Shown piece by piece: positions 46,160 to 58,260 of a stretch of DNA of 64,000 bases; the stretch's first letter is position 1; the number at the start of each line of letters is the position of its first letter. Position numbers and translations under genes: made by a program. The stretch is from Lithobates sylvaticus. Lineage: Eukaryota > Chordata > Amphibia > Anura > Ranidae. Below the pieces are notes generated by a model that saw nothing but the letters and a program-made list of their open reading frames with translations, was not told the origin of the DNA and ran no database searches. The DNA lies in contig CM053030.1 in assembly GCA_028564925.1 (NCBI GenBank), positions 374,134,445-374,198,444 on the forward strand, written 5' to 3'.

Positions 46160-47165
46160 ATAAAATGCCAGGACAGTTCAAACCCCCCCCCCCCCCATTC
46201 CTTTTTGGAAAGTAGACACCCCAAGCTATTTGCTGATAGGCATGTTGAGTCCATGGAATATTTTAAATCACAAGTTTCGGGAAAATTACACATTTTTTTT
46301 TTGCACAAATTTGTCACTAAATTATATATTGTTCAAACATGGCATGGTTATATAGGGAATTACACCCTAAAATGCATTCTGCTGCTTCTTCTGAGTACGG
46401 GGATACCTCATGTATGAGACTTTTTGGGAGCGTAGAGGACCCCGAAAACCAATCACTGCCTTCAGGATTTCTAAGGGTGTAAATTTTTGATTTCACTCCT
46501 CACTACCTATCACAGTTTTGAAGGCCATAAAATTCCAAGATAGCACAAACCCCCCCCCCCCCCCAAATGACCCCATTTTGGAAAGTAGACACCCCAAGGT
46601 ATTTGCTAAGAGGCATGGTGAATATTTTGCAGATCTCATTTATTTTTGAAAATAAAGAAAAAAATTTCAAAACTTTGTGGCGAAAAGCGAGATCTGCAAA
46701 ATACTCACCATGCCTCTCCGCAGATAGCTTGGGGTGTCTACTTTGCAAAATTGGGTCATTTGGGGGGTTTTGTGCTATGTGGAAATTTCATGGCCTCCGA
46801 AACTGTGATAGGCAGTGAGGAGTGAAATCAAACATTTACGCCCTTAGAAAGCATGAAGGCGGTGATTGGTTTTCGGGGTCCTGCACGTGGTTAGACTGAC
46901 AAAAAGTTCCACACATGTGGTATCCCCATACTCAGGAGAAGCAGCAGAATGTATTTTGGGGTGTAATTCCACATATAACCATGGCATGTGTGAGCAATAT
47001 ATCATTTAGTGACAACTTTGTGTAATTTTTTTTTGTTGTAATTTTTCAATCAATCAATAAAATATTCAATGGGCTCAACATGCCTCTCAGCAATTTCCTT
47101 GGGGTGTCTACTTTCCAAAATTGGGTCATTTGGGGGGGGGGGGGGGGTTGTATTGCCCTGCCAAT
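46160..47165. repeat. second copy of the long palindrome
   Basis: GGAAAGTAGACACCCCAAG occurs at 46207 and 46580 and its complement at 46729 and 47098. Arms meet near 46670. Orthologous, within the element family, to 7343-8420. Confidence 0.8.
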
Positions 47166-47612
47166 TTAACACATCAAGAAATGAGATAGGTAGTCAAACT
47201 AAAAGCTGCGTAAATTCAAGAAAATGTACCCTAGTTTGTAGACGCTATAACTTTTGCGCAAACCAATAAATATACGCTTGACATTTTTCTTTACCAAAGA
47301 CATGTGGCTGAATACATTTTGGCCTAAATGTATGATTAAAATTGAGTTTATTACATTTTTTTATAACAAAAAGTAGAAAATATAATTTTTTCTAAATAAT
47401 TTTGGTCTTTTTCCGTTTATATCACAAAAAATTAAAATCTCAGAGGCAATCAAATACCATCAAAAGAAAGCTCTATTTGTGGGGAAAAAAAAGGATGCAA
47501 AATTTTGTTTGGGTACAACATTGCATGACCGCGCAATTACCAGTTAAAGCAGTGCAAAATTTTAAAAAGTCCTCTGGTCTTTAGGCAGCCAAATGGTCCA
47601 GGGCTGAAATGG

Positions 47613-48387
47613 TTAACCACTAGCCACCCGCCCACTGTCAAATGACGGCTGGGCGGTGCGGCTCTCGTTCTGGGTGGACGTCATATGACGATGTGCGATC
47701 ACGGTCGTGCCGTGTTGCTAGGACACGGCGCGACCCCGATCTGTGTAAAGAGCTGCGGCTCTTTAACCATGTGATTGGCTGTGTCCAATCACAGCCGGTC
47801 ACATGTAAACACGGAGATGCCAGTAATCGCCGCTCCTCGCTGACAAAGTGTGAGGAGAGGAGAGCAGATCAGCGGTATCTCCTCACAGGAGACAGCTAGG
47901 TATGTAATCAGTGCCCTGATTACAATTAGTGCCCACCAGTGCCAGCAATGATTGCTCACCACTGCCAACAATCAGTGCCAACCAATGCCCACAATTGCCA
48001 TCAGTGGCAATTAGTGATGCCAGTCAGTGCTGCCCATCAATGCCCATCAGTGCCACCTGTGCCGCCTATCTGTGCCCACGTATCAGTGCCCATAAGTGCG
48101 GCATATTCGTGCCACCTCATCAGCGCCCATCAGTGAAGGAGAAAAATTACTTCTTATTTAGAAAAATTTACCTTTTTTTTTTTTTAAATGAAAAAATTAA
48201 AAAAAAAATCAGAAGTGATTAAATACCACCAAAAGAAAGCTCTAGTTGTGTGAAGAAAATGATAACAATTTCACATGGTTAGAGTGTAGCATGACCGCGC
48301 AATTGTCATTCAAAGTGTGACAATGCTGAAAGCTGAAAAATGGCATGGGCAGGAAGGGGTGCAAGTGCCCTGTATTGAGTTGGTTAA
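47613..48387. mobile_element. piggyBac-like family-1 element adjoining the relic at one TTAA
   Basis: Starts TTAACCACTAGCCACCCGC at the TTAA that also ends the relic, and stops at GTTGGTTAA (48384-48387). Holds a short tandem array of CCAATCAGTGCC-type units at 47925-48140 and the family landmark AAATACCACCAAAAG. Confidence 0.85.
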
Positions 48388-49080
48388 ACACCATAGGTGT
48401 GCATTAGGGTGTGCACCCCAAAGCTCAAAACACACATGCCTTTCTCTACAGCCTCAGCTGCACGGGACAGCAAATGAACAGAAAGTGCTCTGTGCTGAGC
48501 GGCTTCCTGTTCATTCACAAACTGAAGCATATTAAACAGTTTACTATGCTTCCGTTATGAATGAACACAGTGAGCGTGTTCACTGTGTTTATGTAGAAAA
48601 GGAAGTGAGCCCCTTCCCCGCTCTCCATCCTTAAACATCCCCGCAGCAGCTGGGGGTAAAGGAGAGGAGGGAAGCCAGGCGCACCTGGCACTAGGGTGAC
48701 CACATTTCCAAACGGCCATTTAGGGACACCCCCTTCCTAAAAATCAGCTTGTGTTGTAACGAATCACAGCACAGCTGGGGCAGCGGGTGCGCGCTTTACT
48801 CAGAAGCACTGATCACGCCCCTCAAAAAAGGCTGTCGCATCGCCACTTTACTCAATGACAATACTTGTCCTGGCCGGCTGAGACACGTTTTACCTTGTTC
48901 CAACACTGGCTCTACAGAGATTACACGCAAGAGGCGGGATTTATGATTTCTCCAATCACAAGCAGGGGGTGGGGATTGTGCCTCTCTAGCCATTCCCGGC
49001 CAGGACAAGTACTGTCAGTGAGTGAAGCGGCCATTTGGGTTCCTTTTTTGGGGGCATCAGATCAGTCCTGGGGGTGGCTG

Positions 49081-52042
49081 CAGAGGCGGCTCAAGGCTTT
49101 GTGAGGCCTTAGGCAAAACCTAGACATGAGGCCCCACTCACTCCCAATGGGAAAAATAATTAAAGCAATAACATAATAACTGTGTGCATGCCCCCCCCCC
49201 CCCCCACAGCGCTACCAGCTTCCCTCCTCTGACTGGGGGATCTTCAGGAAAAGGGGCTGGTAAATATGTAATTTACCAGCCCCTTACTTTTCTAAATGAA
49301 CACAGTGAGTGATTGATACGGATCACTCCCTGTGTTCATTCATAACTGAAGCATAGTAAACTGTGTTTTCTCTGCTTCGGTTTATGAATTAACGGGAGCC
49401 TTTGTCTCCTGTTAATTCATTTGCAGTGCAGCTGAGGCTACAGAGAAAAGGACTGGGGAATATCTGTTCTCAGTCCCTTTCTCTGTGTCAAAATTGAGAC
49501 TTCAGGAGTCTTAGACCCCTGATAGCTCACCAAAGAAATCAAAAAACTCATCAAAAAAACAAAAAATTTTATTTTTAAAAAAATTGTAAGAAAAATTAAT
49601 AAAATCTGACTAAAATTTCTAATCAGACCAAAAAGCCATGCCCAATATGTAGCATCATTTAGCCACACTCACTGTTTTCTGCGGTGTGCTGTGTATGCCA
49701 CAGGTCACCATCTTTCTAGTAGGGGCCCCAGGGCATAGCTTTGTCCATGATGCTATTATGATGGCACTGTACAATGGTGGTAAACATGTGTAGCAGAGGA
49801 AAATGGAGGGTATGACAGAGGGTAGTATGTACATGAGAGGAGTGCGGAGTGTATGTGGGGGGTGGTATGTACATGAGGAGTGCAGAGTGTATGTGGGGGG
49901 AGTAGTATGTACATGAGAGGGGTGCAGAGTGTATGTGGGGGGAGTAGTACGTACATGAGAGGAGTGCAGAGTGTATGAAGGGGGGGGGGGGTTGTATGTA
50001 CATGAGAGGAGGGCAGAGTGTATGTGAAGGGGGGGGGGGGTTGTATGTACATGAGAGGGGTGCAGAGTGTATGGGGGGGGGGGAGTAGTATGTACATGAG
50101 AGGGGCGCAGAGTGTATGTGGGGGGTAGTATGTACATGAGGGGCGCAGAGTGAATGTGGGGGGGTAGTATGTACATGAGAGGGGTGCAGAGTGTATGGGG
50201 GGTAGTATGTACATGAGAGGGGTGCAGAGTGTATGGGGGGTAGTATGTACATGAGAGGGGTGCAGAGTGTATGTGGGGGGAGTAGTATGTACATGAGGAG
50301 TGTAGAGTATGTGGGGGGAGTAGTATGTACATGAGAGGAGTGCAGAGTGTATGGGGAGGTAGTATGTACATGAGAGGGGTGCAGAGTGTATGTGGGGGGG
50401 AGTAGTATGTATATGAGATGGGTGCAGAGTGTATGTGGGGGGTAGTATGTACATGAGGAGTGCAGTGTATGGGGGTAGTATGTACATGATAGGAGTGCAG
50501 AGTGTATGGGGGGGGGTAGTGTGTATATGAGAGGGATGCAGAGTGTATGGGGGGTAGTATGTATATGGGAGGGGTGCAGAGTGTATGGGGGGGGTAGTAT
50601 GTATATAAGAGGGGTGCAGAGTGTATGGGGGGTAGTATGTATATGGGAGGGGTGCAGAGTGTATGTGGGGTAGTATGTATATTGGAGGGGTGCAGAGTGT
50701 ATGTGGGGGGAGTAGTATGTACATGAGAGGAAAGTATATAGTGTATGTGGGGGTAGTATGTACATGAGTGCAGAGTGTATGGGGGGGTAGTATGTACATG
50801 AGTGCAGAGTGTATGGGGGGGTAGTATGTACATGAGAGGGGTGCAGAGTGTATGTGGGGGGAGTAGTATGTACATGAGAGGAGTGCGGAGTGTATGTGGG
50901 GGGGTAGTATGTTCATGAGGAGTGCAGAGTGTATGTGGGGGGAGTAGTATGTACATGAGGAGTGCAGAGTGTATGTGGGGGTAGTATATACATGAGAGGG
51001 GTGCAGAGTGTATGGGGGGTAGTATGTATATGAGAAGGAAGCAGAGTGTATGGGGGGGGGGGGGTAGTATGTATATGAGAAGGAAGCAGAGTGTACGGGG
51101 GGGTAGTATGTATATGAGAGGGATGCAGAGTGTATGGGGGGGTAGTATGTATATGAGAGGGATGCAGGGTGTCTGGGGGGGGGGGGTAGTATGTATATGA
51201 GAGGGATGCAGAGTGTATGGGGGGGGTAGTATGTATATGAGAGGGGTGCAGAGTGTATGGGGGGGTAGTATGTATATGAAAGGGGTGCAGAGTATGTGGG
51301 GGGGGAGTAGTATGTACATGAGAAGTGCAGAGTATATGTGGGGGGAGTAGTATGTACATGAGGAGTGCAGAGTGTATGGGGAGGTAGTATGTACATGAGG
51401 GGTGCAGAGTGTATGGGGGTGTAGTATGACATGGGAGGGGTGCAAATGGCATAAAACTGGTATATGGTGTGACTGAGCCCCAATTTATTGCTCCAGCACT
51501 GCAGAGACCACTTTGCAGTGGCATGCATAGAGCAACTGAAGTTAGCAGCACAGCACCAGGACTGGCCTCCTACTGTGCTGCAGACACTACTCTCACCGCC
51601 CCCTCCCTCACCCATCTCTAGTCCCTGCATACAGGTCGCAGGTGCTCCCATAAACTGCCAGCTCACCTCCCTCCACACCTGACAAAAGGAACTCCTGCAT
51701 GTCCGTGCTTTCATCCATCCCTCCTGGGTTCAGCAGCGGCCGCCAGCTCCGCCTCTATAATCTGTTCTCAGGCAGCGCTGGAGCATAGAGGACACAGAGA
51801 GGGCGCTGGAGATGCAGAGGGAAGCTGGCAGAGAGAGCACGGCGCCGGTCCTATGGCACTAGCAGGGCTGTGTTCAGTAGTTGCTCACTGAGCCTCGCTC
51901 ATCCTGCTAGTTTGGGGACACTGACTGAGAGATATTCCCTGTCACTTACACACACGGGTCACACAAATTAGGTGATCGCAGGGCCCCTATGAGTTGCGAG
52001 GCCTAAGGCGATCTCCTAATTTGCCTAATTAGAGAGCCTCTG
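49081..52042. mobile_element. inner hAT element with expanded minisatellite
   Basis: Ends CAGAGGCGGCTC and GAGAGCCTCTG with a perfect 8-bp duplication GGTGGCTG (49073-49080, 52043-52050). Subterminal GTGAGGCCTTAGGC and GCGAGGCCTAAGGC also pair. About 1.7 kb of the 2.96 kb is a minisatellite. No transposase. Confidence 0.93.
49770..51440. repeat. G-rich minisatellite, unit about 41-45 bp
   Basis: About 40 units built on GTAGTATGTACATGAGAGG, GGTGCAGAGTGTATG and a variable run of 4-13 G. Strand asymmetry is extreme (G/T/A on plus, nearly no C). Open frames of 596, 652, 349 and 212 codons on the minus strand result from the stop-free unit and are not genes. Confidence 0.96.
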
Positions 52043-52167
52043 GGTGGCTGGCAGTGTCAGTTTCATTCCGGGACACTGTACTGTCCTGGAATGAAGGCGC
52101 CCGGGACAGACCTGCAAAACGGGACAGTCCCGGGCAATCCGGGACACGTGGTCACCCTACCTGGCAC

Positions 52168-52315
52168 ACCGATGAAATACACTGTGTATCATAAATAACT
52201 GCCTTTAATAAAAATAGTTTTAACCTTTTTCATTGTTTCTTTGTAACCTATAACAAATTGCTGGAATTTTAGTGTTTGCAATTATAAGACTAAAAATAAT
52301 GCAATCGCCACTTAC
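52168..52315. other. intron next to CDCP1 exon donor
   Basis: Short intron stretch; nothing beyond the donor site. Confidence 0.5.
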
Positions 52316-52672
52316 TTCCAGGTGTCTTCTGAACTATGACTGTAAAATTCAAGGTAAGTCCAGGCTGATTAGTGGTCTTTCTGTCCACTACACAATTTTG
52401 CAAAGAAAAGTTGAAGTTATTTTGTATATTTGCAGGTTGCTTTTCATGCAGCTTTAATGTTGACAGCTTTGGTAGATAGTATTGTACTTCCAGCTCATTC
52501 TTTTCACACACTGGTATCGTGTAGTTGACAAACTTGACTACAGCTGCATGACCAGAAGGCAAGTGGAACTTCCAAGTCATGCGTTCAGTAGAAGGAAATG
52601 CAGATGGATAGTTTGCAGAAAATAGTGTTACAAGTGATTCCGTCTGGAAATTGGTATCAATGATGCACAATC
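52316..52672 (-). CDS. CDCP1: CDCP1, CUB-domain exon (equivalent of human exon 4)
   Basis: Internal exon of CUB domain-containing protein 1, a single-pass surface glycoprotein that is a Src-family/PKC-delta substrate in cell adhesion and anoikis control (family knowledge). On the minus strand the exon follows a ...TTTCAACAG acceptor and ends at a GTAAGT donor; 357 nt, phase 1 at both ends. The peptide starts near GLCIID and contains SANYPSAFP, MTWKFHLP, QYYLPK, KQPANIQNNFNFSLQ and FTVIVQKTPG. These line up with human CDCP1 (from memory) SANYPEGFP, MTWQFVVP, EYYIPG, KQPGNMAGNFNLSLQ and FQVLVQHP, which form the first CUB domain. Several N-glycosylation sequons (NYT, NFS, NFT) fit an extracellular location. 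The upstream exons (signal peptide and N-terminal region) were not found between here and the right edge, so that intron exceeds 11 kb. Confidence 0.93.
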
Positions 52673-53087
52673 CTGTTGAAAGCAAAACATGAAAGGAAAG
52701 AACCTGAGAACTTGCCAGACTGGTAATTTTTATTGTATGCTAGATGCTGTCAAAAGGTTACTGCCCACATAAATTGGGGCAAACAAGAATTAAACTTCAT
52801 ATCAATACTGTACAGAATTTATAATTAAATCTGAACCTCAGGGAGATATAATCAACAAAACAATTATATAGCTCTATATTTATAAAAGAATTTAAAAAGT
52901 GCGTGTGTAAATTTGTAACAGCTTCTTGCAGTCCTATACAGCAGCACTCAGGCTGGGAGAGGGAGGAGCAGAACTGAAAGCCAGTCAGGTATGTGGCATG
53001 CAAATATGCTGACAAAGAGCATTCTGACAGAGGAAGAGAGCAGTGTACAGAGAGATGACCTTATCAGTCTCCTTCTGCTCCTTTAGG
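52673..53087. other. CDCP1 intron, unannotated
   Basis: Immediately upstream (on the minus strand) of the first CDCP1 exon seen. No further exon or repeat end recognised. Confidence 0.5.
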
Positions 53088-53178
53088 CCTCATGGCCATG
53101 GACGTTTTAACAGGCGCTTTTTTGACCGTTTTGTGCAGCTCAAAAACGCCTCTCCATGTTAGCCTATGGCCTCATGCC
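53088..53178. repeat. dispersed repeat split by the retrovirus
   Basis: AGGCCTCATGGCCATGGACG...CAAAAACGCCTCTCCATG continues after the retrovirus at 59366 as ATGCCCACCATGGCGTTTTT. The two halves belong to one repeat of unknown family. Confidence 0.6.
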
Positions 53179-53608
53179 TGAAGGGATATTTAGTTTAACT
53201 ACTTCTTTTGTATTATAGTCAGCTTCCATTTTGTGTGTCTCTAACATCCATTTTGTTCAATATGCTCAAGTCCTGCTATTCTAGTTTTGTTTTTCCATAA
53301 TACTGTAATCTTCTTGTTGAGTTTCATTTCTCGTAAAGCACGTGATATTTTAGAAATAATTAGTTTCACTGTGGGCGTCAGACTGTACTTGTGTGTCTCT
53401 GTATATGATTGGATAATCTGTTAAAGGGCGGTACTTTCTGAAAAGCCCTCTTATATCGACACCCAAGAATAAAGATTAGATTTGCTCGGAGAGAAACCTG
53501 CTGTGTATATGTTTCTTTATCTCAAAGGGCAAATCTCCCAGATCTGGTATCGGATTTAACGGTACACCAAAGCAGACAATACCCCTAATCTTGATTTATT
53601 TCCTTTCA
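53179..53608 (+). repeat. 5' LTR
   Basis: 430 nt, TGAAGGGATATT to CCTTTCA, with a polyadenylation signal AATAAA near 53468. Confidence 0.92.
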
Positions 53609-54812
53609 GTTTGGGAGCTCGTTCCGGTATCGATTATTATATGTCGGGTGAGTAGACTTGATATATATCTTCTCTCACCGTGACCTCCATTTAGAAATCG
53701 TTCCTTTAACGGGACCTGTGATTTATGTAGAAAAAGTTTTTAGACTTTGAAGAAAGTCAAGCGCTGTTGAGATAACAGCACCCGCAGCCTTGAAGGCTGA
53801 ACGGGATAGCTATTCTGTGTGATAGCATATGCTTTAGAAGAAAGCATCTGTTCAGTGTGAACAGGGAGGATTCTGTGTAGTCCTCATAAGTCTGCCGCAG
53901 CCGTCTGTTCGGGGGTGAACAGTCGTTAATGTGGACCCTGGGTGGGTCCCAGGATTGACCATAGGTCAATGATAATACAGTACTGTAATTACAAAACAAA
54001 ACAAAGTCTGCTAAGGTGTGCTGGACAAAACCGATCTCTTTGCTTTACTTATCTTTTGCGTAGAGGATAAGCTAACTTGTAAACTGTCTGTGTGGAATTT
54101 GTCAGCGTTTGTAAGGTAAGACAACGCCTTCCACTGCTCCGTGTTATCATAGGACTTAGATTTAAGAGCGACAGACGTGCCTTCCTATGAATTCCGGGTT
54201 CTTTTGTGATTGATGGAAGTTCCCGATCGAAACACAGAGTAATGCTACAGTATCCGGTGATGTATTGATGTTTATTCTTAATGATTTATGTATGAATGTT
54301 TTGACTAGAAAGTTAGCAGAAAAATAGCAGTGTTAGTAATATTTTCTTAAGGTAACGATTCCTTTTGCTGCTATGCAGGGAAAGTGAAGATTGGGATGTT
54401 TGGCTTTTTACCAACATGGTTCAAGTACTGTTTGAACCTGTTGGCACTCTGCCAAAAATAAAAAAAATAAATTTGAAATAAATAAAAAAAAAAAATTTTG
54501 TTTGGTTGTAAATAATAAGAAAGTAATAATGTATGAAGCTTGTCTATAAAGAAGATGCTGTGGGAGATCTCTGGCTGGCCGGGGCTCCCTATGGCATCCT
54601 AGCCCAAAAGCTGCCCAAGATAGGTTAGCAGAGCCATGGGTTGGTGAATTTAGAGGTTAAATTAACTTTCTCCATGCCTTTATCAGGCGCCCGCTTCCTT
54701 CCCCCTTACATTCCATAACCCAGATAACAGAGCAGCACAGAGCAGCAAGGACACAGAGAATAGCAGAATGAGTTTGAGTTTGAAACAAAAGGGATCTTAA
54801 AGGGAAATTACC

Positions 54813-55460
54813 TTGTTCTATATTAACAAAAGACAAGGTAAGAAAAGTAAAGAAGGCAATTGTGACTATAGGTTTGTACAAGACCTAAGGGCCATCAATA
54901 GCCTAGTGGTACCGATTGCCCCAAAAGTGCCATCAATATTTACCGCCATACATTACGATGCAGAGTATTTTACTGTGATTGATTTATTGAACGCATTTTT
55001 ATTTCCGTCCCTGTGGATGAGGAGGCACAACCAATCTTTGCTTTATGTTTTTTTTAAAACCGCCAACTAACATGGTGCAGAATGCCCTAGGGCTATATAG
55101 ACTCCCTTGTAGCCTATTCCAAACTACTCTCAGAGCTTGGATACCAGGATATTGTTCATCCCTGCTGCAGTATGTGGATGAATTCCTCGTCTGCAGTTCT
55201 ACTCGGGTGGCCGCCCTGGAGGATGGGAGGGATCTTTTGAAATGTATTTTTGAAAGTGGTCACAAAGTGTCAAAGAAAAATTGCAATGGTGTCAGAAAAG
55301 GTTGAATATTTTGGTTTTGTACTCTCAAAAGGAGAAAGGAAAGTCAATCACAGAAGAGCTATGGCTCTTGTGGGTCTGCCCCGCCCACTTGCTAAGAAAG
55401 ACATGTTCACCTTTCTTGGTAATTATGATTGGTTACTGCCGCCAATGAGTACCTGACTGT
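54813..55460 (+). mobile_element. retrovirus part: reverse transcriptase remnant
   Basis: Text such as YRFVQDLRAINSLVVP and AEYFTVIDLLNAF matches the N-terminal reverse transcriptase motifs of gammaretrovirus-like pol. Broken. Confidence 0.85.
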
Positions 55461-56254
55461 TCCTACTACAATCTCCTGAGACAAGCCACAGGTTTACACA
55501 TGCCAGATTGTATAAAATGGTCAAATGAAATGTGCAATGCTTTTGTGTATTTGAAAAATGCTATGGTAATGGCTCCAGGGCTCGGCCTCCCTAACTAGGA
55601 AAAATGTTTAATTTGTTTGCAAGAAAAAATGTTTCATTTGTTTGCAAGGGAAAATTGTAAGGACGTGTCAGGTGTCCTCGCTCAGGAGCATGGAGACAAG
55701 TTGCGCCCTATTATTTTTTTCAAAGATGGTTCCGGTGCAGGTTCAAGGCATGCCTGTGTGTCTCAGAGGCATCCTATTCGATGATGGTTTTGAGATGGCC
55801 ACTTCTTTCACTCTGGGGCACGACACTACACTTCACACCACCCACAATGTATGAAAAATGTACATACGCAGCACATGTCTGCTCAAAAGGTTGAGCGGCT
55901 ATGAGTTGATCTTGATGTCCAATCAAAAATTGCACATCAAATATGCTTCTCCCACTTCAGGACCAGCACCAAATACAAATGCCCATGCTAGCACCAGAAT
56001 TGTTGTTTTGTTTTTTGTTTTTTGTTTTTTGATCAGGTTCTTTCAGATTTGCAGGTATGTGCAAACGAAGCTGATCTCAGAGGTTGGGACAAAAAATAGG
56101 TGTGCAGAAAGATCCAAAGACTGGACTTCTCTGCAAAGAGGGGAAGCCATGTATACCAGTAGCTAGTGCATCACTTTTTGTAGCTAGTGCATCACTTTTT
56201 ATGCATCATTTTTATTTCCCAGTTCCATGGAATAGGTCACAGAGGCTGGAAAGC

Positions 56255-57250
56255 CACTTGTGAACTATTGGAGAAAGACTTTAACATTACAGAACTTTCC
56301 TGGCCAATTTTATGTAGCAAGATGCATCACATGTATCAGGAACAACCCACACAAGGCCGAACATGAACACCTGATATATCCAACAACTCCTTTTACACAT
56401 TTGCAGATTGACTTCACACACATGCCCAAACTAGGCAAAAGACAGGAATATCTTTTGGAAATTGTGGACAAGTTCTCAAGTTGAGTTGAACTTTTTGTCA
56501 CCACAAAAGAAGATGCACAAACAGTAGTGAGGATTCTCGTTCAGGAAATCATTCCTCGATGGGGATGCCCACTTCTTATAAACTCAGACAGACAATGGAC
56601 CTACATTTGTATCAAGGGTCTGCCAGGACTGGGTAAAAACTCTCAAGATAGAACGGAAGTTTCACATTCCCCAACACCCTCAAAGCTCAGGGATAGTAGA
56701 AGGAATAAACAGAACAATAAAAAAAGACAAAATAAGAAAGGCCACAGGAGGAACTTTGCCAACTGGAAGAAGGTCCTCCCAGCAGTCCTGGCAGAAATAA
56801 GAATGACCCTTCCAAGACAACAGTGTATCCACCTTTTGATGTCTTGATGGGTCGACTTTTCCCCACCCCATGGGCCAGAGCACATTTAATGATAGAAAAG
56901 GGAGATTTAGACTTATTACAGGAAGAATATGTAAGGTAATTGGTTGAAACATTGTAAACAGTTGAGAGAAATGTTGCTCGCACCTTTTCTTTTTCTTCAC
57001 AGGAAACTACTCACCCCTTCAAATTGGGAGACACCGTGGTGGTCCAACAGCTGAACAGAAATAAGAAGCAAGAGTATCCCTTTGGACCTCCTACCACAGT
57101 GGTTGCAGTGACCAGAACAGCCATCCTAGTGAAAAAATTGCCAGTCCTGGATCCATGCCAACAGAGTGAAAAAGGTTGCCCAAAGCCCCAAGAGCAAGAA
57201 GGAGATCTTGGATACAGGAGGCCCTCAAGCAGAAGTCCAAGCAGATGAAG
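56255..57250 (+). mobile_element. retrovirus part: integrase remnant
   Basis: PFTHLQIDFTHMPK and YLLEIVDKFS are the integrase core-start motif; later open pieces look like its C-terminal part. Broken. Confidence 0.82.
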
Positions 57251-57434
57251 GAGTTCCTGGGAAAGCAGGTCCGGCCAGAGAAGATGACCTCGCTTACTTC
57301 ACCACAGACTTCTGACAAGGCATTCTGCCCACTAATCCTGATCTCTCCGACAGTGTTCCTACCCACCTGGATCACCACTAACTGTATCTACCACCCTGAA
57401 GATTTGGGTGCAATTAAAAGTATCTGTGGGAACA

Positions 57435-57439
<5 letters not shown>

Positions 57440-57475
<36 letters not shown>
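57440..57475. repeat. (CA)n microsatellite
   Basis: About 18 CA units in the retroviral interior. Confidence 0.95.
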
Positions 57476-57477
<2 letters not shown>

Positions 57478-57604
57478 ACATTATATTGACACAAGCTAGA
57501 ACCAAGAGAGAGATTGGAGATAGTTTTACTGATAAGATGCTTTTGCTAAAATTTAAGTATGCTTATGCTAAAAAAATCAGGGTATGAAGAATGTTGAATA
57601 TGTA

Positions 57605-57665
57605 GCATATTAAGCGCTGCGCGGACTGTTATATAAATCCTGTATAATAATAATAATGATAATAT
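57605..57665 (+). repeat. L2-type 3' tail fragment
   Basis: AGCGCTGCGCGGACTGTTAT and ATATAAATCCTGTATAATAATAAT match the tail of the L2 at 36380-36440; a short retroposed piece inside the retrovirus. Confidence 0.6.
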
Positions 57666-57858
57666 TACATCCTAGCCCTGCCCGAATTGCCCTTTTGGCT
57701 GTACCTTTAACTGTTTCCTCCTTTCTCAATGAGACTCCTCCTGTATTCTTGACTAACATATCCACTCTGTACATAAACAACATTGTTACCTTTCTAATAG
57801 CAGGTAGAAGTCATTTCCCTGTTTGGTGTTTTAATTTAGGGAATGAGACACAGACTAA

Positions 57859-58260
57859 GGGCTCTTTCACACGGGGCGGATCAGTGCAGATCCGCCCCGT
57901 GGATAGCCGCTTGCTCAGCGGGGATCGCCGTAGCGATCTCCGCTGAGCAGAAGATGACAGGTCCGTCCCTGCACGGAGTGCAGGGACGGACCTGTCAGAG
58001 CGCCGCTCTCCCCTATGGGAGATCGGGTGACGACGGACCGTAGAGTCCGTCGTCACCCGATCCGCTCTGCAGACGGATGAAAAAATTGGGTTTTCCTCCG
58101 TCTGCAGAAACGGAGCATGGCGGGCACGGACGAGAGCGGGTGTCAGCGGATGCTCATCCGCTGACACCCGCTATCCCATAGGGATACATGTATGTCCGTT
58201 TTTCATCCGAAAACGGAAGGGAGAAAAACGGACATCCGGTCCGTCCGTGTGAAAGAGCCC
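57859..58260. mobile_element. Harbinger-like MITE inside the retrovirus
   Basis: Ends GGGCTCTTTCACACGGGGCG and CCGTCCGTGTGAAAGAGCCC, flanked by TAA and TTA. It is GC-rich and folds into several perfect hairpins, for example GGATCGCCGTAGCGATC and CCGTCCCTGCACGGAGTGCA-type arms. Same style as 32838-33108. Confidence 0.82.

Larger units (their letters stand above)
42570..47616 (+). mobile_element. piggyBac relic, source family of the TTAA elements, 5' truncated
   Basis: Ends GGGCTGAAATGGTTAA at 47613-47616. It keeps a transposase C-terminus at the left, then 3' non-coding sequence that is collinear, inverted, with the 5.1-kb element at 6885-11975: the GGTGGTGAAATCACC region, the ATGATACC/GGTATCAT hairpin, and the palindrome at 46160-47165. 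A segment near 43440-43900 is duplicated. A family-2 element has jumped into it at 44716-45773. Confidence 0.82.
48692..52159. mobile_element. outer hAT element (TAGGGTGACCAC ends)
   Basis: Ends TAGGGTGACCAC and GTGGTCACCCTA with a perfect 8-bp duplication CCTGGCAC (48684-48691, 52160-52167). Only about 500 nt are its own; a second hAT fills the rest. Contains GGGACAGTCCCGGG and a CCGGGACA-rich right end. No transposase. Confidence 0.93.

Noticed and set aside
49655-51714. Long minus-strand open frames (596, 652, 349, 212 codons) rich in His, Pro, Thr
   Set aside because: They are the three frames of a stop-free G-rich minisatellite inside a hAT element, overlapping each other, with no domain.
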